Below, piece after piece: positions 8,901-16,846 of a DNA stretch of 64,000 nucleotides; the first letter of the stretch is position 1, and each line of letters begins with the position of its first letter. The stretch lies in assembly GCA_910577505.1 (NCBI GenBank), contig CAJTLN010000004.1:62001-126000 (forward strand), given 5' to 3'. The translations under genes and the position numbers were made by a program. Under the pieces are notes generated by a model. The model was not told where the DNA came from and ran no database searches. It was given only the letters and a program-made list of their open reading frames with translations. The DNA comes from an uncultured Bacilli bacterium (GTDB lineage: Bacteria; Bacillota_I; Bacilli_A; RF39; UBA660).

Positions 8901-11774
8901 ATGGGCTACATTAATGTTATTTCCATTATCATCGGTTCTACTAAACGAAGCAGAAGAATTTGCATAATTATCAGAAACGTTAACAATACAAGAACCAATA
9001 TTATTAGAATAACTGCCTCCACTATAAACAGTTCCTTCTTTTATTTGATATAACTCAGCTCTATCTTCGTGATTAGGATCAATATCATATTTACAAACGC
9101 TTTCAAATGAAGACGTAGTACAATTACCAATACATACTGTTTGCATCAAATAACCATAAGTAACTTCATCATTTAAATCTGCACAACATCCAGAATCTTT
9201 AAATAATTGTTTATTAATATTACAATTATCTTCATCAAGACATCTATTTGGATCTAATGAAGGTATTTCTAAACAAGTTTCAGGAACAACTGGGAAATAA
9301 ATATATGTATCACCAGAATTATGACTATAATCAAATACAATCATACGTTGTAAGTAAGCGCCATTATCTGGTTGAGCAAAGAAAACTCCTTTAACAGTAC
9401 TAGCACCAGTATAAGCCAACTTGAATGCCATTTTTTTCTTTTCGTCATTGGTTTTAGGGGGAACAACTTTGCTGGCATCTGACACTCTTATAGTAACATC
9501 ATAATTGTATACTTCTTTACCTTGAGAATTAGATTCCTCATCATTTCTTGTAAGAGAACCATTTACAACGCATTGAACTCCAGTAGTTCCAGTATTTGAA
9601 TTACAATCAGCTGTATCAAAAGTTGGAACTGAAGTAGCTCCAGTTGGTAAAGATATTGTCCCTTTATATTTAATTTCATAACCATCAGAACCATAAACTT
9701 GAGATTCTCTATCTTCTATCTTTCTTGAAATATCTGTTCCCATTTGAACAGTATCATGCTGCTTATATTCAGTAAGCATTTTAGCAATTTTATCTAAAAG
9801 GTCATTATCAGTTATTCCCAATTTAGTTTGAACAATATTTTTTATCGTTGCTGCATCTTTACCTTCTATAGGTCTTAAAGCATTAGCACCAGCTTGATAA
9901 GTGTTATAGTGAGTTGTTAAAGTTCCACCACCAGAACCACTCATAACTCCATCAACAGCAGCGACAATACGAACTGCTATCTGTGATGCTATACGCCAAT
10001 TGTTATTTCTTTCACTAAAAGAATCCTGACCAGCGGTTGGTATTATCACATCACCAATATAAGCGGCAAATTTTTTTAAATCTTCAACACCTATTTCTTC
10101 TCTATGATATTTTGATCCAGCACTACCAGGTCCGACTCTTCCAGGATCAATACACAAAGAATTATGTGGTGTATCTACACCGTTTTCAGGCCACCACGCT
10201 TCATAAATAGAAGCACCACCAATTGAATTGTTAATAAAATGATGTTCTCCCTTTAATTTTATTGTAAAACTTGTTGGTATGCTAGTGATAATTCCATCTG
10301 TTTCATCAGTAACAACAGCAGCATCCATATTTTCATTTACAGTAGTATCTATAATAAAATCTTCATCACCATTTTGAGAACTACCAGATAAAGATATTAC
10401 TCTATATTTAAATGTAACAGTTCTTCCATTAACTTGTACAGGAACATCTACAGTACTATCATCAGGAGTAGCAGAAATACCTGTAACCTTACATGTACCA
10501 TCTTCTTCTCCAAAAGATATAAAACTATCAGAATAACTTGGACAAGATTCCATTCCACTAACACTAAAAGTAGTTGTTTGTTTTACATATATTCTTTTAT
10601 TATAATCCCTTTCGGTAACACTACTACTATCAATTATTGCAGTACACTTACCACCATCTAAAGCAACAGAATCTCCAGGTTGTTTATCTGATTCGTTACC
10701 ATCTTTATCAACACACTTCCAAGTGTTTAATTCTTTATCTACATCAAATCCAACAAATACAGCATTTGGAAGTGTTACTGTAGTAGTTGAATCACCAACA
10801 TAATAATAACCTCTACCATCAGAATATTTCCAATCGCCAGGATTTTCAATATTTCCTTCTGCTATTGCAAGTTGAAGTGTAGGTTTTTGCTCATAACAAG
10901 CAGCATAGTTACCACTGCTTACAGAAGTACCTGCTGGAACAACACTAGTACATCCACCAATTGCTTTTGGTCTTGAATCGTTAGTTAAACCACTTGACCA
11001 ACCTTTAAATTCAATTTCTACAACAGGATTTGTTGGAGTACAATCAGGAAGTTTAGCATTTGGTGCACCTTCATAATAAGCCATATTATTCGAACCAGAA
11101 CTTAAAGAATAAGTTCGATAAATCCACTCATCACTAGAGAATCCACAAGTACCAACTCCACCAGGATACGCTTTAGCTCCATAGAACTTATCTACATTAA
11201 CATTAAAATCTTTTGTATACTCATGTCCATTAATTGTATATTTAACTGTAACTGTAGTATCTATTCTTCTTCCAGTCTCAGCTAAATCAAAAACATCAGG
11301 ATTAAGTCTTATTGGGCAACTAGTAGAAGTACAATTATCTCTATCAATAATTACATACTCGTTTGAAGAACTTATATCAATAATTTCACCTTGACCAATA
11401 AATGTTAAAATATCAGTTTCAGGATTATCTGCAGTTAAACCAAAATTACCTGTACCAGTAGCTGTTGACACTATATCAAAAGGTAAACTCTTTTCACTAC
11501 CATCATTTGCACTATAAGAGCAATCGATTTTTCCTTCAACACCAGGTAAAGTTCCTTCAGGATTTGTAACTTTGTATCCAGATGAAGTTTCTGTTAAAAC
11601 AAAAGGATTATCATCTCCGACAGCAACACAAGTTAATCCCGGATATGAAGTTTTAGGAATAAACATACTATCGCCAGAAGACAACGTATTACCAGCAGCT
11701 GATGTTACTCCTAAGAATGACATAAATGAAAACAATACAAAAAGTATATATTTATTTAACTCAACTTTTTTCAT
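5919..11774 (-). CDS. giant secreted surface protein, candidate thioester-domain adhesin
   Basis: A 1951-aa protein with a signal peptide (residues 1-27, ending TSAAG) and an extracellular body rich in Asn, Asp, Ser, Tyr and Cys. Around residue 539 it reads SLCIDPGR, and 57 residues later ASQIAVR. This resembles the Cys...Gln pair of bacterial thioester domains (C-[IL]-[DE]-P-G and the T-Q-x-A motif), putting the candidate bond between Cys541 and Gln598. That would let the protein attach covalently to a target surface. No LPXTG motif or C-terminal membrane helix is present. The ATG overlaps the stop of the upstream gene as TAATG, so translation is coupled. Its place at the head of a Tad operon suggests it is a cargo or tip protein of that machine; this is inference. 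Confidence 0.6.
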   Translation of the reverse strand: MKKVELNKYILFVLFSFMSFLGVTSAAGNTLSSGDSMFIPKTSYPGLTCVAVGDDNPFVLTETSSGYKVTNPEGTLPGVEGKIDCSYSANDGSEKSLPFDIVSTATGTGNFGLTADNPETDILTFIGQGEIIDISSSNEYVIIDRDNCTSTSCPIRLNPDVFDLAETGRRIDTTVTVKYTINGHEYTKDFNVNVDKFYGAKAYPGGVGTCGFSSDEWIYRTYSLSSGSNNMAYYEGAPNAKLPDCTPTNPVVEIEFKGWSSGLTNDSRPKAIGGCTSVVPAGTSVSSGNYAACYEQKPTLQLAIAEGNIENPGDWKYSDGRGYYYVGDSTTTVTLPNAVFVGFDVDKELNTWKCVDKDGNESDKQPGDSVALDGGKCTAIIDSSSVTERDYNKRIYVKQTTTFSVSGMESCPSYSDSFISFGEEDGTCKVTGISATPDDSTVDVPVQVNGRTVTFKYRVISLSGSSQNGDEDFIIDTTVNENMDAAVVTDETDGIITSIPTSFTIKLKGEHHFINNSIGGASIYEAWWPENGVDTPHNSLCIDPGRVGPGSAGSKYHREEIGVEDLKKFAAYIGDVIIPTAGQDSFSERNNNWRIASQIAVRIVAAVDGVMSGSGGGTLTTHYNTYQAGANALRPIEGKDAATIKNIVQTKLGITDNDLLDKIAKMLTEYKQHDTVQMGTDISRKIEDRESQVYGSDGYEIKYKGTISLPTGATSVPTFDTADCNSNTGTTGVQCVVNGSLTRNDEESNSQGKEVYNYDVTIRVSDASKVVPPKTNDEKKKMAFKLAYTGASTVKGVFFAQPDNGAYLQRMIVFDYSHNSGDTYIYFPVVPETCLEIPSLDPNRCLDEDNCNINKQLFKDSGCCADLNDEVTYGYLMQTVCIGNCTTSSFESVCKYDIDPNHEDRAELYQIKEGTVYSGGSYSNNIGSCIVNVSDNYANSSASFSRTDDNGNNINVAHYNGNTYCAVTCKEDWIITMDSFGNYVGNRAHAAGTWFAIEDDIFIGGSRTCFTSFIDYDKYMNDLTKQSETAIKNYNNYNYYSRQYTDIKRQADGDSNKNLADAIASTGTKCVKYKKCENSAGKPDYASDDDIFFDDADDSKQCYAVSEAGSSGSGGSGTPTCEHGTWDEDENQCREYFDLDCDTYGQTMKHTLSTNNDVFGSEFNDDDYLYEWTHGDSENKKFGSGSYMTQTTSKANSFNNYRRSDYIECTIAENKEPDGIATLTCKYVTNGTFPVSDSGISGDLAASEDDMKLFCNDKVNTVTNDDGDSETFCKCNSTDASSSTCDLGASALTNEDDVFEHLSLKVLDHAEDRAVEYQSGLTNAVNTVYELSANMYDCQHFSLYNTSDDGRTYDSIDADGNKTTLNYATTKVPANRTILGENRSYVKINTAFKPVGSYNYDEEAFMTILKDDNILVEDMIKNDEVLGESFVGATDKQEEAQIKAYDKYGNLYEYPDVKLSRNYINTKYYNPDSAWTESATLDAWKNYEDSTEVEKKATDSIEDLERTKVITLCTIGEHSGLEASNLGGKSGMTPGGTNNNNGYELTTPVQPVTSDDVTWVGGSCYQVNVRYVNTHYIKSEISNSSFYRNKGNWYQRGNDIKEHGDDLRGAIGNANARPGNNYNVSQEEGSYLWSIMGEKNVFPISLDTPRNLYQYRYSFKDIGSYSDGKLGRIMGDTNSIIRLNTRACFYEVFEEVCLCCGSEVRTYVEGSDDVTKDYPYTEPTGPYHQIDNPDDVNNKDGILNIASSTFSLNDVASKYGSSSRETPVNWSDSSPFFYGGVTHMTNKGDVALDAIEAKGENAYSETPEYSYYLTPASLSAIRDYNASNGYDVDFNKLKVYGRFAIAPLTSCSSPTSCDWGTTASDYRMNNGIVNFRHYGSEFLEEFMYDLNAVYDGTLAKNGNDQVCEIYVTSGTDGKTISNEITNKVKSGCRWIDYISESNGEYFRLAFK

Positions 11775-12529
11775 TATAAATCACTCTTCTTTCTTTTTAT
11801 TATATAAATTGTTGCAATAACACCGGCCAATACTATAACTCCAGCAATAATATATTTATTTTTGGAAACAGTTGAAACAGCCTTACTTATTATTCCAGTG
11901 TTATCATCTAAATCAACACCATTTTTCTTTTCCTCTTGTGCCAACAATTTAGCTTTATAATCATCAACTTTAGTATAGAAAGTTGAACCATCAACTTTAT
12001 AAGTTGTATATTCTTGACATAAATAATAGTCAGGAATATCTTGGCAAATATCTAATTGAGAATAAAAATTAAATCTAGGTAAAGTTAATCTTATAGTTCT
12101 TAAAGTTTTTGTTGAACAACCATAAGCATCTGAAAAAACTTTAAATGTATATGTTACAGTTTCTGTAACTGCTTGTTGTCGTATCGTTACTGCACCATCT
12201 GGACCAATATTTCTATATGTAAGAACATTTTTCTCAGAGCCAATTTTATCTCCACTTGTTTCAAACCTAACATACAACCTATCTGTTAAATTATAAAGTT
12301 TAACATCTAAATGTCTCATAGGTAAAGTGTCGACTCCTATTGGACCGCCTTCATTATACTCCTCAACATTTGATCCAGGAACATAAGAAACCTTTATATT
12401 TGCTGCAGCTGTTCTTAGTTCATTTAAACTAACTGCATTGCATGTTCTATCTTCCTCAGCTTTAACATTTCCTATAAATAGGAAAACACCTAACATAATT
12501 GTTAGTAATAAAATACTTCTTTTTTTCAT
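11774..12529 (-). CDS. secreted, C-terminally membrane-anchored surface protein of the Tad operon
   Basis: A 251-aa protein starting at the ATG at 12529, which follows a GGTTGGTG ribosome binding site; an in-frame ATG 13 codons upstream has none. It has a signal peptide (MKKRSILLLTIMLGVFLFIG, cut near VKA), a domain with several Cys residues, and a C-terminal transmembrane helix followed by KRKKSDL. It is therefore exposed outside and anchored by its tail, without a sorting motif. It is the first gene of the Tad operon and its stop overlaps the start of the giant protein. It may anchor or chaperone that protein; no family was recognised. Confidence 0.65.
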   Translation of the reverse strand: MKKRSILLLTIMLGVFLFIGNVKAEEDRTCNAVSLNELRTAAANIKVSYVPGSNVEEYNEGGPIGVDTLPMRHLDVKLYNLTDRLYVRFETSGDKIGSEKNVLTYRNIGPDGAVTIRQQAVTETVTYTFKVFSDAYGCSTKTLRTIRLTLPRFNFYSQLDICQDIPDYYLCQEYTTYKVDGSTFYTKVDDYKAKLLAQEEKKNGVDLDDNTGIISKAVSTVSKNKYIIAGVIVLAGVIATIYIIKRKKSDL

Positions 12530-12558
12530 AAAAGCACCAACCTTATTTTCTAAATATA

Positions 12559-12587
12559 ATTCTATCATTAAGATTTGAAAATGACAA
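12559..12587 (-). promoter_or_regulatory. sigma-A-type promoter of the Tad operon
   Basis: TTGTCA (12587-12582) and TAGAAT (12564-12559) are separated by 17 bases on the minus strand, 30 bases before the start at 12529. It is divergent from the promoter of the thioredoxin operon. Confidence 0.7.
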
Positions 12588-12594
12588 TATCAAA

Positions 12595-12623
12595 TTGCTA
12601 ATATTTTTTTATTGTGGTATATT
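12595..12623 (+). promoter_or_regulatory. sigma-A-type promoter of the thioredoxin-like operon
   Basis: TTGCTA at 12595-12600 and TATATT at 12618-12623 with a 17-base spacer, 17 bases before the start codon at 12641. Confidence 0.7.
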
Positions 12624-12640
12624 ATGTATGGTGATTTTAT

Positions 12641-13096
12641 ATGAAAAAAAAGATATTAATTTTTGTCATAGTTGCAATCGTCATAGCAGCTTGTGTTGGA
12701 CTAATTTATGCAGGTACAATCCTTCACGGAAAAGAAACTAATGAAGATAAACACTTAGTTGAAATTACATTTAATGAATTACAAGAAAAAGCAAACAATA
12801 AAGAAACATTCATTTTATTAGTTTCTCAAACAAACTGTTCACACTGCTTAGAATTTAAACCAACATTCAAAAAAGTATTGGCCAAATACGACATAACTGC
12901 TTATAACATTGAACTAGATAAACTAAATACAGAAGAAAAAACAAAATTAAAAGACATTGCTAATGTTACATCTACTCCAACAACAGTATTTATTGATAAC
13001 GGAGAAGAAAAAAGCACATCACAACGTCTTGTAGGTACAGTTACTGAAGATAGAGTAATTAAAAGATTAAAAGCCCTAGGATACATAAAAGAATAA
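12641..13096 (+). CDS. membrane-anchored thioredoxin-like protein
   Basis: A 151-aa protein with an N-terminal membrane anchor (residues 4-26) and a thioredoxin-fold domain facing outward. The active site reads NCSHC, with Cys66 and Cys69 in CxxC spacing, and the cis-proline loop TSTPTTVF follows about 45 residues later. It would handle disulfide exchange in exported proteins. The divergent Tad operon encodes strikingly Cys-rich surface proteins, so they are plausible substrates, though this is only inferred from position. GGTGAT lies upstream of the ATG. Confidence 0.85.
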   Translation: MKKKILIFVIVAIVIAACVGLIYAGTILHGKETNEDKHLVEITFNELQEKANNKETFILLVSQTNCSHCLEFKPTFKKVLAKYDITAYNIELDKLNTEEKTKLKDIANVTSTPTTVFIDNGEEKSTSQRLVGTVTEDRVIKRLKALGYIKE

Positions 13097-13109
13097 AAAG
13101 GTGATTGTT

Positions 13110-13805
13110 TTGAAAAAAAACTTTATTAATACAACAGAACTAATAAAAGGTATTCTAATTATATTTCTATATTTTTTTATAGCAAGTATAATCTCTATAC
13201 CTTTTTCTTTTTTATTAGAAAAAAACATAATCTCTTATAGTACTGCAAATCTATTACTTTATTTATTCATTTCTATCTTCTTTTCATTAATATATATTAA
13301 AGATTTAATTAAAGACTTTAAATCATTTAAAAAGGATTATAAAAACATTCTAAAGATAACATTAAGTTTTTGGATAAAAGGTTTATTCATAATGTTATTT
13401 TCATCATTACTTATAAACCTTTTCTCTATTGATATTAATGCAAATCAAGCAGCTAATATTAATCAATTAAAAGAAATGCCATTTGTTGAAATAATATGTG
13501 CTGTAATATTTGCCCCTATTATAGAAGAACTAGTATTTAGAAGAGGATTAAAAAATTTTACCTCTAATAAACATCTATATGCGTTAAGTTCAGGTATAAT
13601 TTTTGGTTTTCTTCATGTAATATCTTCCCTTTCAGGAATTAATAGTCTTATAATGTTAGTATACTTAATACCATATAGTGCTTTAGGTATCGCTTTTGCA
13701 TATGCCTATAAAAAAACTGATAATATTTATGGTGTTATATTAATTCATGGATTGCATAATGCTATTTCATTATTAGAAATAATTATCCTAGGAGGTTTAT
13801 TATGA
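13110..13805 (+). CDS. CPBP-family intramembrane metalloprotease
   Basis: A polytopic membrane protein (231 aa) of the CPBP/CAAX protease family. The diagnostic EELVFRRG motif appears at about residues 139-146, followed by GFLHV and a late HGLHNA, which supply the metal-binding Glu and His residues. Bacterial members cleave or process membrane proteins or peptides, often linked with bacteriocin immunity or protein export. I place the start at the TTG at 13110: the upstream in-frame GTG lies inside the AAGGTGAT ribosome binding site that serves it. The gene ends in an ATGA overlap with the next one. Confidence 0.8.
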   Translation: MKKNFINTTELIKGILIIFLYFFIASIISIPFSFLLEKNIISYSTANLLLYLFISIFFSLIYIKDLIKDFKSFKKDYKNILKITLSFWIKGLFIMLFSSLLINLFSIDINANQAANINQLKEMPFVEIICAVIFAPIIEELVFRRGLKNFTSNKHLYALSSGIIFGFLHVISSLSGINSLIMLVYLIPYSALGIAFAYAYKKTDNIYGVILIHGLHNAISLLEIIILGGLL

Positions 13806-14749
13806 CAGAAAAAGTAACACGTTCTAATAAATATAATAAAGAAATAAAAACAAAAAAAGAAGAAATAATTGAAGAAGATAATGAAGAAAAAAAAGATCAT
13901 CCCCTTTTAAAAAGAATATTAATTTATGTCATCATCTTTTTTATTATATTAATTAGTTATTGCTGTTTTATTGAAACATCATTATTAAACATAAAAGAAT
14001 ATAAAGTTGAATCAACTATTATCCCCGATTCTTTTCATGGTTTAAAAATAGTCCACTTCTCAGATATCCATTATGGTACTACTATAAATAAAAAACAATT
14101 AGAACGAATTATAAATGATATTAACGATTTAAACCCTGATGTAATATTTTTCACTGGCGATTTAATTGACAAAAATATAACTACTACTCCAGAAATAGAA
14201 GAAGAATTAAAAACATCTCTATCCAAATTAGAGTGTACATTATATAAATATGCCATTTATGGAAATGAAGATTATAATAACGAAAAATATAAAGAAATAA
14301 TTACTTCATCTAATTTTATATTATTAGATAATGAATCTAAACTTTTATACTATAAAGATAAAACCCCAATAGAAATTACTGGATTTAATTCTATAGATAC
14401 TCAACCTAACTACACTATTTTAACTAATATGATTGATGAAATAGATACAACTAACTATTATAAAATAGTTTTGACACATGAACCTGATAGTATAGATAAC
14501 TTTATTATTTATAAACCAAATCTAATATTAAGCGGACATTCATTAGGTGGACTAATTAAGATTCCTTTTTTAAAACCAATATTTCTTCAAGATAATGCAA
14601 AGATTTATTATGAAGATTATTATAATTTAAATAATACAGATTTATATATATCTAATGGTCTTGGTACTTCTGGAATTAATGCCAGATTCAATAATCGTCC
14701 ATCAATAAACTTTTATCGTATATATAAAACATCTGAAGATATAAACTAA
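13802..14749 (+). CDS. YkuE-like membrane-anchored metallophosphoesterase
   Basis: A 315-aa protein with a charged cytoplasmic lead, one membrane helix (about residues 38-60) and a calcineurin-like phosphoesterase domain outside. Metal-binding motifs are seen in order: HFSDIHYG, FTGDLID, YGNEDY (usual form GNHD, here NED), LTHEPD and LSGHSLGG (usual GHxHGGQ). The NHD and GHTHGG motifs each differ at a His that normally binds metal, so activity may be altered. It starts four bases inside the end of the protease gene and has a GGAGG ribosome binding site. Relatives act on membrane phospholipids or UDP-sugars; the substrate here is unknown. Confidence 0.75.
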   Translation: MTEKVTRSNKYNKEIKTKKEEIIEEDNEEKKDHPLLKRILIYVIIFFIILISYCCFIETSLLNIKEYKVESTIIPDSFHGLKIVHFSDIHYGTTINKKQLERIINDINDLNPDVIFFTGDLIDKNITTTPEIEEELKTSLSKLECTLYKYAIYGNEDYNNEKYKEIITSSNFILLDNESKLLYYKDKTPIEITGFNSIDTQPNYTILTNMIDEIDTTNYYKIVLTHEPDSIDNFIIYKPNLILSGHSLGGLIKIPFLKPIFLQDNAKIYYEDYYNLNNTDLYISNGLGTSGINARFNNRPSINFYRIYKTSEDIN

Positions 14750-14750
14750 C

Positions 14751-14790
14751 AAAGAGCTCAAATTAAATTATTTGAGCTCTTTATTTTTAT
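14751..14790. terminator. bidirectional intrinsic terminator
   Basis: A perfect 13-base stem (AAAGAGCTCAAAT at 14751-14763 with its complement at 14770-14782), a six-base loop, and T runs on both sides. It ends the plus-strand thioredoxin operon and the converging minus-strand gene, whose stop codon lies in the loop. Confidence 0.85.
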
Positions 14791-16189
14791 CAATATCTTT
14801 TCTTACATATACATAAAATGATTGTGGAAAAAAATTCCTACCTTCAAAAAATATATATCCACCATCAAAATCATATTTATTATAATCAATCAACTTTTCA
14901 CTTTCTATTGTTTCTTCAAATTCAAAGTTTAAAACGTAGATATCAATGCTATTATCCATTACATAATCAGTATTATAAAAGTCACTCAAAAGTTCATTTG
15001 ACTTTTCAAGATATACAAACCCATTGTTTTCTTGAAAATTATAAAATATATTATTTTCAAAATATGCATTAACTGACACTGCATAAAAATTACTATTCAC
15101 AATTTTTAAATTTTCATAATCATATTTTTTAATAAAATCAGCAACTTCATTTGTAGTAGAATAAGAATATTTATAATCATCTAAAGAAGATTTAACTGAC
15201 CAAGGAATCTGTACAATACATACACAAATTAAAAACAGTTTTACAAATAAATTAGTTTCTTTTTCCTCAATCCAAATATAAAATATAAATATTATTGTTA
15301 TTATACCTAAATGCCATTCTTTAAAATATATTAAATTTAAAAATAAAAATATCGGTAATATCAAAATAACTAATTTAAAAATCTCTTTTTTATTTTTTAG
15401 TATAAATATTGCCATATATAGAACAATTAATAAAGAAATGATAAACTTTAAAACTTTATTAGCACTATAACTAGTAAAAAAAGAATCAGAAAGAACATAA
15501 GATCTTATTTGATGAGGAATATGCGTTGACCCAGTTGGAAAGACATATAACAAAGTCAGAAAGAAAGAAATAAATAATAATATAAAACAAATATATACTT
15601 TTTTATCTTTTTTTATTCCTTTTCTAAAATCTATAAAACTTTCTAATAAACAATAAAAATATATAGATCCTGCAAATAAATATGTATGTGTTTCACAATT
15701 AATTAATAATATTAAAATTAAAGTAAAAAGACCAATTTTTTTATATCTATCTTTCCATAGTGTTGCTAAAATAGAAACTAAAGGAAATATTAAACAATAA
15801 CTTCTTGCTACAATAGTATACTGATAAAATATAAAAAAAGTAAAAGGAAATAAACATTTTATATACCAAGGAAAATTTGATTTAAAAACAAATACATATA
15901 CACCTATCGAAGAGAAAATTATAGGGACAATATAAAGATACTTAAACTTCAAACCAAATAATTGTAATATCTTCAATAATACATACCATAAAGCAGGATG
16001 TCCCTCTGAATGTAAATATTTAAAAAATAAAGAATGCATTGTTGTATCTCTCGCAATTAACCATGCCTGTGCTTCATCTGCCCATGGCTCATGTTTAATA
16101 CCTATAATAATAGATAATATAACAAAAGTAACTAATACAATAAATTTATAATACTTTTTTAAAAACTCAATAATTCTATTTTTTTTCAT
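14768..16189 (-). CDS. multi-spanning membrane glycosyltransferase-like protein (GT-C fold)
   Basis: A 473-aa polytopic membrane protein with about ten hydrophobic helices. Right after the first helix it reads EPWADEAQAWLIARD, then EGHPALWYVLL. The acidic DE pair in the first outer loop and the HPALWY motif are hallmarks of GT-C type, polyprenyl-phosphate-sugar-dependent glycosyltransferases. It therefore probably transfers sugars to an envelope acceptor. It is a single-gene unit with its own promoter at 16221-16249 and a shared terminator at its end. The exact GT family is not determined. Confidence 0.65.
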   Translation of the reverse strand: MKKNRIIEFLKKYYKFIVLVTFVILSIIIGIKHEPWADEAQAWLIARDTTMHSLFFKYLHSEGHPALWYVLLKILQLFGLKFKYLYIVPIIFSSIGVYVFVFKSNFPWYIKCLFPFTFFIFYQYTIVARSYCLIFPLVSILATLWKDRYKKIGLFTLILILLINCETHTYLFAGSIYFYCLLESFIDFRKGIKKDKKVYICFILLFISFFLTLLYVFPTGSTHIPHQIRSYVLSDSFFTSYSANKVLKFIISLLIVLYMAIFILKNKKEIFKLVILILPIFLFLNLIYFKEWHLGIITIIFIFYIWIEEKETNLFVKLFLICVCIVQIPWSVKSSLDDYKYSYSTTNEVADFIKKYDYENLKIVNSNFYAVSVNAYFENNIFYNFQENNGFVYLEKSNELLSDFYNTDYVMDNSIDIYVLNFEFEETIESEKLIDYNKYDFDGGYIFFEGRNFFPQSFYVYVRKDIDKNKELK

Positions 16190-16220
16190 AATCCATATAC
16201 ACCCTAAATTTTATAAGTAT

Positions 16221-16249
16221 ATTTTATCATACTAAAAAAAAGAATCCAA
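16221..16249 (-). promoter_or_regulatory. sigma-A-type promoter of the GT-C-like gene
   Basis: TTGGAT (16249-16244) and TAAAAT (16226-16221) with a 17-base spacer, 32 bases upstream of the start at 16189. Confidence 0.6.
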
Positions 16250-16267
16250 TATAATGAATTCCTTTAA

Positions 16268-16296
16268 CACAAAAAAAGAGAAAATAACTTCTCTTC
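16268..16296 (-). terminator. intrinsic terminator after the spore coat gene
   Basis: On the minus strand AAGAGAA-GTTA-TTTTCTCTT is followed by a run of seven T. The stop codon TAG of the coat gene immediately precedes the stem. Confidence 0.7.
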
Positions 16297-16733
16297 TAAA
16301 CACATTCTACATATGTATCAGTTAGACATCTAAGAGCACAAACACATCCTAAATCCATAGTAAATACTGAATTAGTAGTAACATATGGATATAAACTAGT
16401 TGTATCAGGATTATCTTGTAAAACTCTAAAAGTACAACAAGTACCTTCTATCTTTTCTACTCTAAAAACTGTTGAACAAGTAGTGCTATTGCCTTGACAA
16501 GTAGCAGTTGAATCTTTCGTTACAGGCATACTCCAAGGAATACTACCATTACCACAAGTATAAATCATTACAGGTCTTGTATTACAAACTAAACAAGTTG
16601 GTCCTCCACCTAACATTGGTCTATCACATGAATCTAAGCAAGAATCAACACATGCATTTTGTTGTAATACTAATATAACACTTAATATTTCAGCTAAAGA
16701 ATTAGTATTATTATCATTACACATATTTTTCAC
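16296..16733 (-). CDS. CotY/CotZ/ExsY-family spore coat protein
   Basis: A 145-aa Cys-rich protein (about 15 Cys) with no signal peptide. It matches the ExsY/CotY/CotZ family along its whole length from memory of those sequences: an N-terminal helical part with C-x-x-x-C pairs, an LGG...C and NTRP(V/F)xxYT segment, TVFRVEKIEGTCCTFRVL (family FRVExVxxxSCAxLRVL), and a TMDLGCVCALRCL end (family TVDLxCFCAIxCL). These proteins build the disulfide-linked outer crust or exosporium of spores. It is monocistronic, has a GGAAAGGGTG ribosome binding site, and is preceded by a sigma-K-like promoter. It is the clearest sign that the organism makes spores. Confidence 0.85.
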   Translation of the reverse strand: MKNMCNDNNTNSLAEILSVILVLQQNACVDSCLDSCDRPMLGGGPTCLVCNTRPVMIYTCGNGSIPWSMPVTKDSTATCQGNSTTCSTVFRVEKIEGTCCTFRVLQDNPDTTSLYPYVTTNSVFTMDLGCVCALRCLTDTYVECV

Positions 16734-16755
16734 CCTTTCCTATATATCTCACTAT

Positions 16756-16782
16756 TAATTTATGTATAATAAAAAAAATAGT
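16756..16782 (-). promoter_or_regulatory. sigma-K-like (late mother-cell) promoter of the coat gene
   Basis: CAC (with AC at 16782-16781), a 16-base spacer and CATAAATTA (16764-16756) on the minus strand, 23 bases before the ATG. This fits the classic sigma-K pattern AC-N16/17-CATANNNTA. No good sigma-A hexamer pair competes with it. Nearly the same arrangement precedes the coat-like gene at 18725. Confidence 0.55.
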
Positions 16783-16846
16783 GCTTATTTGTTATACTTT
16801 TATTTTTTATAAACTTATAGTATAATTTCAAATAGGTGATAAAGAA

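Noticed and set aside
8808..9053. Plus-strand frames inside the giant gene at 5919-11774 and similar antisense frames elsewhere
   Set aside because: They lie opposite real coding frames, have no ribosome binding site, and show low-complexity Ile/Ser/Asn-rich translations typical of shadows.
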